DNA from: Bacillota bacterium
Lineage (GTDB): Bacteria; Bacillota; Clostridia; Tissierellales; Sedimentibacteraceae
Assembly: GCA_029239575.1 (NCBI GenBank)
Contig: JARBUP010000093.1
Span: forward strand, 1 to 11,089
Direction: 5' to 3'
DNA: 11,089 bases
Shown here: positions 1 to 4,995 of the stretch, piece by piece
How the letters are laid out: each line of letters starts with the position of its first letter
Position numbering within the stretch: the first letter of the stretch is position 1
Translations under genes and position numbers: made by a program
The notes under the pieces: generated by a model
What the model was told of the DNA's origin: nothing
Database searches by the model: none
Seen by the model: only the letters and a program-made list of their open reading frames with translations

Positions 1-27
1 GCTAAAATTTTAGCAGAATTAAAATAA
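1..27 (+). CDS. possible C-terminal end of a plus-strand gene (partial)
   Basis: The first frame reads AKILAELK and then TAA at 25-27, using the A/T-ending codons typical of the neighbouring genes. The other two plus frames stop at once. If real, it would be the tail of a gene entering from the left and converging on the glycosyltransferase, with about 24 bases between the stop codons. Eight codons cannot identify a product, so this is only a plausible reading. Confidence 0.35.
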   Translation, partial: AKILAELK

Positions 28-51
28 ATTCATTATTTAATTAGTTATTAA

Positions 52-1209
52 CTACAGTTCTTTTAAATAAATATTTTTCATCATTAACTTAATATTTTTT
101 ACATCATAATTTTTCACAGATTCTAAATTATAGTTTCGCATATCAATTCTCATGGAAACATTTAATACTAATGTATCAATCCTATTTGCTAAAATATTAA
201 AATCAGTAGGATCTACTAAATATCCACCTTTATAATCTTCAATTAAATCAACATTACCGCGTATTTTTGAAACAATACAAGGTAAACCGGCAGCCATAGC
301 TTCCATTAATGAACGCGACAATCCTTCTCTATATGACATCATTGTAAATATATCGCAAGATTTTAATAATTGAGGTACATCCATCCTATATCCAAGGAAA
401 TGAATATTTTTTTCTAAATTATATTTTTTAGCAAGGTTGATTAAGTAATGCTTCTTTTCCCCTAAACCGCATATGAGATAATGAATTTTATTATTTTTAA
501 GTTTTGATAATGCTTTTATGACCACTTCATTATTTTTGTTTTTATTTAAATCTCCTACAGAAATAATCAAAATTGAGTTATCGTCTGCATTAATTAATTG
601 TAGGATTTCTTTTCTAATAGTTTTTGCTTCATTAAAAACTGCAGTATCTACACCTACACCTCCAGGTAAATAATATATATTACCATTATTGCGTAATTTA
701 AATTTCTTAGCAGCCTCAAAATCTTCTTTATTAATTGTAATAATTGCATCAGTATAATGCGCTAATAGCATTTCAGCCCACTTGAATAAAGTTTGATTAA
801 TAAGAGGAGCTCCTTTACAAAAGTGAAATCCATGTGCAGTATAAATTATTTTACTTACATGAGTATTTTTGCCACATAAACGACCTAAAATACCTCCTAT
901 AGGTGAATTGCAGTGAATAACATTAATTTTTTCATTAATTAATATTTGCATAAGATTTTTATATGCTTTAAAATTATTTTTGAAATCAAATAAACTTCTA
1001 TATATGTTAGCATTATAAAATTTAACATTATAATCACATTTTAATTCATCTGCATATGTTCTATTAAAACCCATGTAGATTTTATATCCCATGAAAATAG
1101 CAGCTTCAATGCAAGGAGTACTATAATTATCCAATACTATTTTATCACGGCTTATTAATTTTTCAGGGGATGGCATATTGCTATTGGTTATAAAAAGATA
1201 ATTTTTCAT
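52..1209 (-). CDS. family 4 glycosyltransferase (EpsD/capsule-type)
   Basis: A 385-residue GT-B fold glycosyltransferase, probably cytoplasmic or peripheral on the membrane. It would move a sugar from a nucleotide-sugar onto a lipid-linked or polysaccharide acceptor. The N-terminal half has the features of exopolysaccharide/capsule enzymes: a start reading YLFITNS, HCNSPIGG near residues 99-106, and YTAHGFHF at 123-130. The C-terminal half carries the GT4 donor-site EX7E motif (E295, E303, in REGLSRSLMEA), followed by AAGLPCIVS and a GGYLVDP segment at 328-334. An in-frame GTG at 1275 would add 22 residues, but no ribosome site precedes it and the added residues do not fit the family. The ATG at 1209 is preferred, although its site (GAG nine bases upstream) is weak. 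It stands alone, without other polysaccharide genes in view, so donor and acceptor are unknown. Confidence 0.85.
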   Translation of the reverse strand: MKNYLFITNSNMPSPEKLISRDKIVLDNYSTPCIEAAIFMGYKIYMGFNRTYADELKCDYNVKFYNANIYRSLFDFKNNFKAYKNLMQILINEKINVIHCNSPIGGILGRLCGKNTHVSKIIYTAHGFHFCKGAPLINQTLFKWAEMLLAHYTDAIITINKEDFEAAKKFKLRNNGNIYYLPGGVGVDTAVFNEAKTIRKEILQLINADDNSILIISVGDLNKNKNNEVVIKALSKLKNNKIHYLICGLGEKKHYLINLAKKYNLEKNIHFLGYRMDVPQLLKSCDIFTMMSYREGLSRSLMEAMAAGLPCIVSKIRGNVDLIEDYKGGYLVDPTDFNILANRIDTLVLNVSMRIDMRNYNLESVKNYDVKNIKLMMKNIYLKEL

Positions 1210-1285
1210 TTTATTAATCTCACATCTCCATATTTTTAATAAATTAATAATCGAATTGTCTTTAAAATCTCCCACACTTACTTGC

Positions 1286-1299
1286 TAATGTATACATTA
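1286..1299. repeat. 14-bp perfect palindrome upstream of the glycosyltransferase
   Basis: TAATGTATACATTA is exactly self-complementary and lies just upstream of the glycosyltransferase reading frame, on its 5' side. A protein dimer site is the simplest use. The sequence is AT-rich, so chance occurrence is possible. Confidence 0.35.
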
Positions 1300-1465
1300 T
1301 TAATATTGTATAAAAATATTCAAATATTTATTACCAATATTTTTACATAAGATTATTATTTGAAATACATCAGGTATTTTTTTATTTATCTACTTAATAT
1401 TAAAATAATGCGATTTATCATGAGATTTTTGAGTTTCGAATATTAAAGTGGTAGTTTTATAGAAT

Positions 1466-1509
1466 AAAATAGTCTGCATAATTTTGCATAAATTTAAATT
1501 GACTATTTT
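1466..1509. promoter_or_regulatory. candidate operator: 9-bp inverted repeat overlapping the regulator's -35
   Basis: The arms AAAATAGTC (1466-1474) and GACTATTTT (1501-1509) are perfect inverted copies separated by 26 bases. The right arm covers the TTGACT -35 hexamer, and the spacer contains TGCATAA twice with a 10-base period. A repressor bound here would block RNA polymerase. Autoregulation by the adjacent XRE protein is an inference from position. Confidence 0.45.
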
Positions 1510-1527
1510 TAATACATGGAGTAAAAT
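1499..1527 (+). promoter_or_regulatory. sigma-A promoter of the XRE/cupin regulator
   Basis: TTGACT at 1499-1504 and TAAAAT at 1522-1527 are separated by 17 bases. The predicted transcript would start near 1534, giving a short leader of about 29 bases to the ATG at 1563. Confidence 0.65.
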
Positions 1528-1562
1528 TATTATTAACAAAATTTATTTTAAATGAGGCAGCA

Positions 1563-2142
1563 ATGGATGGTAATAAAGTTAGAAAATTAAGAAAAGAAAA
1601 AAATATGACTCTTGATGATTTATCACAAAAATCAGGATTTACATCAAGCTACATATCTCAAGTTGAAAGAATCAAGCTACATATCTCAAGTTGAAAGAAA
1701 CTTAATTGAACCATCTTTGTCATCATTAAGCAAAATTTGTGAAATTTTAAATGTTTCACCTTATTATTTTATCGAAAATGAAAAAGATAATATTATAATT
1801 CAAAGAAAAGAAGATAGACAAATACTTGTTATGCCAGATGAAAATAAAGAATTAAGTTTTTTAGTTCCTATTAATGATGAAAAAAAATCAAATATTAAAT
1901 TTGGAATTTATGAAACTAAAATTAAAGCAGGAAAATGGGATAGTCAAAATTTTATTGTTATAGATTCTGATAAATGTGTAATAATAAAAAAAGGAACTTT
2001 GCTGATAAGCATAAATGAATTAAATGAACTTTTATTAGAAGGTGACAGCATTTATATTAAATCAAATGTTCCACATAAGTTATATAATCCTGCAGATGAT
2101 GATACAGAAATAATATGCATAACTTCACCATCTATATATTAA
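1563..2142 (+). pseudogene. XRE-family regulator with C-terminal cupin domain, frameshifted by a 28-bp tandem duplication
   Basis: With one copy of the duplicated 28 bp removed, the gene encodes a normal 183-residue XRE/cupin regulator. It would have an N-terminal helix-turn-helix (about residues 6-60, with VRKLRKEKNMTLDDL and SSYISQVERN) and a cupin fold (about 103-180, with LLEGDSIYIKSNVPHKLYN). Such proteins bind operators as dimers and sense a small ligand, or act together with a metabolic enzyme. The start is ATG 1563, five bases after GAGG. As written, translation ends at TGA 1692-1694 after 43 residues, within the DNA-binding domain. The rest stays open in the +1 frame to 2142 without further damage, so the lesion is recent, reversible or an assembly artefact. 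A TTG at 1612 opens the downstream frame but lacks a ribosome site and gives a garbled N-terminus. The cupin lacks the usual HxGEE metal cluster, keeping only H162 (numbered in the repaired protein). Confidence 0.85.
1643..1698 (+). repeat. exact 28-bp tandem duplication
   Basis: Bases 1643-1670 and 1671-1698 are identical, starting ATCAAGCTAC and ending GTTGAAAGA. Since 28 is not a multiple of three, the second copy shifts the reading frame of the XRE gene. Removing either copy restores an uninterrupted family-typical protein. Confidence 0.97.
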
Positions 2143-2192
2143 CCAAATTATATATTAATATGTAAAAAATACTGAAAGGAGCACTACCAATA

Positions 2193-2366
2193 ATGGAAAA
2201 AAAATTTGAAGACGTTAAAGAAGAATTTATAAATGCAAGTTTAGATGAAAAAATAAAAATATATACATCTGCACAAGGTTTGACAGTTGATCAGTTTAAA
2301 GAGTTGCTTTCATATTATCCGATTAAACATTTAGACAGATTAGAAGCAGCTGTTAATGGAATTTAA
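2193..2366 (+). CDS. small conserved-looking hypothetical protein, 57 residues
   Basis: I do not recognise a family with certainty. The product starts MEKKFEDVKEEF and ends LEAAVNGI. It is charged, rich in Glu/Lys, without membrane segments or cysteines, and looks largely helical with a central turn (AQGLTVDQFKELL at 27-39, YYPIKHLDRLE at 41-51). AAAGGAG at 2175-2181 precedes the ATG by 11 bases, a slightly long but usable spacing. It lies 50 bases after the XRE regulator and directly before a terminator, so the two are probably co-transcribed. Codon use matches the neighbours. A small partner or regulatory protein is possible, but nothing in the sequence proves it. Confidence 0.65.
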   Translation: MEKKFEDVKEEFINASLDEKIKIYTSAQGLTVDQFKELLSYYPIKHLDRLEAAVNGI

Positions 2367-2377
2367 TATAGTAAAAC

Positions 2378-2407
2378 AAAAACCTCTAACTTTTTAGAGG
2401 TTTTTTT
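2378..2407 (+). terminator. intrinsic terminator after the XRE / 57-aa unit
   Basis: A 12-bp stem, AAAAACCTCTAA (2378-2389) with TTAGAGGTTTTT (2394-2405), closes a 4-base loop and runs into seven T residues. It sits 11 bases after the stop of the small gene. Confidence 0.9.
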
Positions 2408-2434
2408 GTATATTATCCAAATAATTGGTAATAA
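2406..2434 (+). promoter_or_regulatory. possible promoter of the Mrr-like membrane protein gene
   Basis: TTGTAT (2406-2411), a 17-base gap and an extended -10, TGG-TAATAA (2426-2434), fit sigma-A. The leader would be only about 13 bases, barely enough for the ribosome site. The same stretch forms an imperfect inverted repeat, TATTA-T-CCAA / TTGG-TAATA, at 2411-2433. The preceding terminator means the gene needs a promoter here, and no better candidate is seen. Confidence 0.4.
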
Positions 2435-2453
2435 ATAATTTGAGGTGAAAATT

Positions 2454-3356
2454 ATGTTAAGTGAATCTAAAGAAAAAGAAGTCAGAAGAAAGTTTATAGA
2501 ACATACTATAGGTACAAGAAAATACTTTAGTTATAGAGCAGATTTAATTTTTTTAAAATGTATTTTAAGTGTAGCTACTTTTTTAACTATTTTTTTAATG
2601 AGTAGAAACTTTATATTTTCATTAGTAATATCTTCGGAAACATTTTTAATTTTTACATTGATTAATAAGTTAAACTTAGATAGGAAAGTTAAAGAAGGCG
2701 AAGAATTATTTATAAAAGAAAGTAAAAAAGAATATTTCAACTCTAAATTAAATGATATGACCATAGAAAAATTTCAATTACTTATAAAATACTTTTTTGA
2801 AAAAGAAGGGTATACTGATTTTAAAAAAATAGGTAATCATTTATTTACAGCACAAAAAAATAATGAAACATATTGTATAAAAACATTTAAAATTTATAAT
2901 GGAATAGAAATAGAAAAAATTGATATTAGAAGTTATATAGTATTTTTAGCACAAAGTCCATATAAAAAAGCTTTTTTTGTTACATATAATGAAATGAGTG
3001 ATGAAGCTAATGATTTAATTAAAAAAGCTAATGAAGAAATGGATATTACTGTTATAAATAATGATAAAATTTTTGAATTTGCTTTAAAAAATGATTTAAT
3101 GCCTGAAAAAAGCTATTTTTATGAAAAAATTAATGACGTAAAAACAAAATCAATAGATAAAACAGCTATTAAAAACACTGCTTTTGATAAAAAGAAAATT
3201 TGGATTTATATGATGTCAGCAATACTTTTTTATGTTATTTCAATCGTTTTGCCTGATAACATGACATCTGTATATATATCATGGTATTTTATAATATTAA
3301 CTGTGGTATGTATATTATCTTTAATGGCTTCAAAAGTAGCGCAAAAGAGTGAATAA
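2454..3356 (+). CDS. four-helix membrane protein with a degenerate Mrr-like (restriction endonuclease fold) domain
   Basis: A 300-residue protein. Two hydrophobic segments (about 31-49 and 53-71) form an N-terminal hairpin, and two more (about 249-266 and 274-292) close the C-terminus. Between them, residues about 102-212 run like a Mrr_cat domain: MTIEKFQLLIKYFFEKEGY, then a strand region, then AFFVTYNEMSDEANDLIKKA and a final ITVINNDKIFEFA. In active Mrr enzymes an Asp precedes a QxK motif. Here the Asp position appears to be within HLFTA (129-133) and the QxK within CIK (141-143), so only the Lys seems kept. That suggests a non-cutting, perhaps ligand- or nucleic-acid-binding, domain facing the cytoplasm. 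The start is ATG 2454, six bases after GAGGTG (2442-2447); the GTG at 2445 lies inside that ribosome site. It is flanked by terminators on both sides and so is probably monocistronic. The fold assignment is by eye, and the function is unknown. Confidence 0.75.
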   Translation: MLSESKEKEVRRKFIEHTIGTRKYFSYRADLIFLKCILSVATFLTIFLMSRNFIFSLVISSETFLIFTLINKLNLDRKVKEGEELFIKESKKEYFNSKLNDMTIEKFQLLIKYFFEKEGYTDFKKIGNHLFTAQKNNETYCIKTFKIYNGIEIEKIDIRSYIVFLAQSPYKKAFFVTYNEMSDEANDLIKKANEEMDITVINNDKIFEFALKNDLMPEKSYFYEKINDVKTKSIDKTAIKNTAFDKKKIWIYMMSAILFYVISIVLPDNMTSVYISWYFIILTVVCILSLMASKVAQKSE

Positions 3357-3359
3357 TTT

Positions 3360-3385
3360 AAAAATCACCTACACGGTGATTTTTT
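3360..3385 (+). terminator. intrinsic terminator after the Mrr-like gene
   Basis: AAAAATCACC (3360-3369) pairs with GGTGATTTTT (3375-3384) around a five-base loop, and the 3' arm ends in six T residues. It begins three bases after the stop codon. Confidence 0.9.
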
Positions 3386-3405
3386 GTTGTAAACAAATTA
3401 CTTAA

Positions 3406-3423
3406 TAATTTATTAATAAATTA
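3406..3423. repeat. 18-bp perfect palindrome just upstream of the pduL promoter
   Basis: TAATTTATTAATAAATTA is exactly self-complementary and ends three bases before the -35 hexamer at 3427. The position suits an operator or an AT-rich upstream element. It is 100% A/T, so chance cannot be excluded. A second inverted repeat, TTTGTT-GTA-AACAAA, lies nearby at 3383-3397. Confidence 0.4.
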
Positions 3424-3426
3424 ATG

Positions 3427-3455
3427 TTGAATTTGTCATTAAATTGTATTATAAT
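3427..3455 (+). promoter_or_regulatory. sigma-A promoter of pduL-deoC
   Basis: TTGAAT (3427-3432), a 17-base spacer and a perfect TATAAT (3450-3455) form one of the best promoters in the window. Transcription should begin near 3462, leaving a leader of about 32 bases. Confidence 0.75.
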
Positions 3456-3493
3456 TCTTTTGGAAATAAATATATTTACATATGGAGGATTTT

Positions 3494-4072
3494 ATGAATT
3501 TTAAAGTACCAGTAGGATTATCAAACAAGCACGTTCACTTATCAGTGGAAGATATAAATACATTGTTTGGAGAAGGACACAGCCTTACACCAATTAAAGA
3601 TTTAAGCCAACCAGGTCAATTTGCTTGCGATGAAAAAGTTGATATAGTTGGACCAAAAAGAACAATAGCAGGAGTTAGAGTTTTAGGACCTGCAAGAAAA
3701 GAAACTCAAATAGAACTTTCTTTTTCTGATGCAATAACTTTAGGATTAAAAAATACACCAATAAGAGATTCTGGAAAATTAGACGGTACTCCTGGCGTTA
3801 AATTAGTTGGACCTAAAGGCGAAGTTGAATTGTCAAAAGGTACAATAATTGCAGCAAGACACATTCACATGCATACTACAGATGCAGAAAAATATAATTT
3901 AAAAGATAAAGATATAGTAAAAGTAAGAGTGGATGGAGAAAGAGCATTAGTATTTGAAAATGTATTAATAAGAGTAAATGAAACATACGCATTGGATATG
4001 CATGTTGACGTTGAAGAAGGTAATGCAGCAATGCTTCAAAACGGACAATTAGTAGAAGTTATAACTGAATAA
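3494..4072 (+). CDS. pduL: PduL-type phosphate acyltransferase (phosphotransacylase)
   Basis: A 192-residue PduL-family enzyme that interconverts acyl-CoA and acyl-phosphate (acetyl- or propanoyl-), unrelated in fold to the Pta/EutD type. It holds two copies of the PTAC domain. The metal-binding residues of the family are visible: SNKHVHLS (H13, H15), E74 in TQIELS, AARHIHMH (H123, H125, H127) and DMHVDVEEGNAA (H170). Microcompartment versions carry an N-terminal encapsulation helix of about 20 residues. Here the conserved PVGLSNKHVHL begins at residue 6, so the enzyme should be free in the cytosol. The start is ATG 3494, five bases after GGAGG (3484-3488). The ATG at 3482 overlaps that ribosome site and is rejected. 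deoC follows after 26 bases in the same transcript. No microcompartment shell genes are in view. The exact acyl substrate cannot be read from sequence, but acetyl is likely given deoC. Confidence 0.93.
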   Translation: MNFKVPVGLSNKHVHLSVEDINTLFGEGHSLTPIKDLSQPGQFACDEKVDIVGPKRTIAGVRVLGPARKETQIELSFSDAITLGLKNTPIRDSGKLDGTPGVKLVGPKGEVELSKGTIIAARHIHMHTTDAEKYNLKDKDIVKVRVDGERALVFENVLIRVNETYALDMHVDVEEGNAAMLQNGQLVEVITE

Positions 4073-4098
4073 TTATTATAAAATAATTGGAGCCTCAA

Positions 4099-4791
4099 TT
4101 GAATGATATAAATAATTTAAATAGTATAGAAAATATTGAAAAATATATTGATCATACACTATTAAAAGCTGATGCAACAAAAGAAATGATAAAAAAATTA
4201 TGCGAAGAAGCAGTTCAATATGGATTTTATTCTGTATGTGTAAATTCTTGTCATGTAAATTTATGTAAGAAATTGGTGGCTAACTCAGATGTTAAAATAT
4301 GTTCTGTTATTGGTTTTCCATTAGGAGCAGCAGATAGCGATTCAAAAGTTTTTGAAGCTAAACATGCTGTAGAAAACGGTGCTGATGAAATAGATATGGT
4401 TATTAATGTTGGAGCTTTAAAAAGCAAAGACTATGAATATGTTTTTAATGATATCAAACAAGTTGTTAAGGCAATTTATGATACAAATAAAAATGCTATT
4501 TTAAAAGTAATCATAGAAACATGCCTTTTAACAGATGAAGAAAAAATAAAAGCTTGCGAACTATCCCTTGATGCAAAAGCTCATTTTGTAAAAACATCAA
4601 CTGGATTTAGCACGGGTGGAGCAACTGTATCTGATATAAAACTTATGAAAAATGCAGCTAAAGGTAAATTAAAAGTTAAAGCATCCGGTGGTATTAGAAC
4701 TTTAAATGATGCTATACAAATGATTAATGCTGGAGCTGACAGAATAGGTGCAAGTGCTTCAGTTAAAATTTTTAAAGAAAATATAAAATAA
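4099..4791 (+). CDS. deoC: deoxyribose-phosphate aldolase (DERA)
   Basis: A 230-residue class I aldolase that splits 2-deoxy-D-ribose 5-phosphate into glyceraldehyde 3-phosphate and acetaldehyde, the last step of deoxynucleoside catabolism in the cytosol. The TIM-barrel landmarks are complete: YIDHTLLKADAT at 16-27, GFPLGA at 72-77, EIDMVINVGALK at 97-108 with D99, the Schiff-base lysine K165 in HFVKTSTGFS, and the second active-site lysine K194 in KVKASGGIR. The length is normal for the short bacterial form. The start is most likely the TTG at 4099, six bases after GGAG (4089-4092). The in-frame TTG at 4087 overlaps that ribosome site, and the ATG at 4103 is out of frame. A TTG start may keep expression moderate relative to pduL. 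It is the second gene of the pduL unit and is followed by a terminator four bases after the stop. Confidence 0.95.
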   Translation: MNDINNLNSIENIEKYIDHTLLKADATKEMIKKLCEEAVQYGFYSVCVNSCHVNLCKKLVANSDVKICSVIGFPLGAADSDSKVFEAKHAVENGADEIDMVINVGALKSKDYEYVFNDIKQVVKAIYDTNKNAILKVIIETCLLTDEEKIKACELSLDAKAHFVKTSTGFSTGGATVSDIKLMKNAAKGKLKVKASGGIRTLNDAIQMINAGADRIGASASVKIFKENIK

Positions 4792-4794
4792 ATT

Positions 4795-4821
4795 AGGAGA
4801 GCGAATTATTGCTCTCTTTTT
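4795..4821 (+). terminator. intrinsic terminator after deoC
   Basis: GAGAGC (4797-4802) pairs with GCTCTC (4811-4816), extended outward by a G-T and an A-T pair, around an eight-base loop. Five T residues follow. Confidence 0.8.
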
Positions 4822-4841
4822 ATATTATAGGAAAGTGTTCG

Positions 4842-4857
4842 GGAACCATAGGGTTCC
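4842..4857. repeat. GC-richer hairpin between two terminators
   Basis: GGAACC (4842-4847) and GGTTCC (4852-4857) form a six-bp stem with a four-base loop. CCATAG is repeated at 4846-4851 and 4856-4861. The block 4838-4881 is visibly richer in G/C than its surroundings and resembles small dispersed intergenic elements, but only one copy is seen here. Confidence 0.55.
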
Positions 4858-4864
4858 ATAGCGG

Positions 4865-4887
4865 GAGTTGCGTAGCAACTCTTTTTT
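4865..4887 (+). terminator. second intrinsic terminator before ygiQ
   Basis: A perfect seven-bp stem, GAGTTGC (4865-4871) with GCAACTC (4875-4881), has a three-base loop and six T residues. It is stronger looking than the one next to deoC and may act as a backup, or belong with the preceding hairpin to one element. Confidence 0.85.
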
Positions 4888-4902
4888 ATATGTAAATTTA
4901 TA

Positions 4903-4932
4903 TTGTTTTAATATGTTTAAGAGTGGTATAAT
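4903..4932 (+). promoter_or_regulatory. extended -10 promoter of the YgiQ-family gene
   Basis: TTGTTT (4903-4908) is followed after 18 bases by TATAAT (4927-4932), which is preceded by TGG, forming an extended -10. The transcript would begin near 4939 with a leader of about 57 bases. Confidence 0.7.
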
Positions 4933-4967
4933 TAATAGATAATACTTAAAAAAGTAATTTGTTAACA

Positions 4968-4982
4968 TGGTACATAGTACCA
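4968..4982 (+). repeat. hairpin in the ygiQ leader, next to the ribosome site
   Basis: TGGTAC (4968-4973) and GTACCA (4977-4982) are perfect inverted copies with a three-base gap, ending four bases before GGAGG (4987-4991). As RNA it would form a small stem-loop beside the ribosome site; as DNA it could be an operator. Confidence 0.45.
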
Positions 4983-4995
4983 GTATGGAGGAAAA

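Larger units (their letters stand above)
1276..1562. other. divergent intergenic region (glycosyltransferase / XRE regulator)
   Basis: This AT-rich stretch (about 350 bases if the glycosyltransferase starts at 1209) has no convincing reading frame. It holds a plus-strand promoter at 1499-1527, an inverted repeat AAAATAGTC/GACTATTTT at 1466-1474 and 1501-1509, a one-turn direct repeat of TGCATAA at 1475-1481 and 1485-1491, and a 14-bp palindrome at 1286-1299. On the minus strand TTGAAT (1323-1318) could be a -35 for the glycosyltransferase, but no good -10 fits it. The middle part, about 1330-1460, shows nothing I can name. Confidence 0.6.

Noticed and set aside
1..14. Perfect palindrome GCTAAAATTTTAGC at the window edge
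   Set aside because: It has no loop and no T-run, and its bases fit a plausible C-terminal coding frame, so it is not called as a terminator. Sequence to the left would be needed to judge it.
1597..1603. A7 run in the XRE gene as a programmed slippage site that would restore the frame
   Set aside because: Losing one A would bring the downstream frame into phase, but the residues between the run and the second repeat copy, including half of the helix-turn-helix, would be garbled. Removal of one repeat copy is the only change that gives a sensible protein.
1612..2142. Independent gene starting at TTG 1612
   Set aside because: It has no ribosome site, and its first 20 or so residues are out-of-frame translation of the helix-turn-helix. 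It is the shifted remainder of the regulator.
3383..3397. Rex-type redox operator at TTTGTT-GTA-AACAAA
   Set aside because: The spacing and the missing TTAA core do not match the TTGTTAA-N4-TTAACAA pattern, so it is kept only as an unnamed inverted repeat.
3494..4791. Part of a bacterial microcompartment locus
   Set aside because: There are no shell-protein genes nearby and neither protein has an encapsulation extension.
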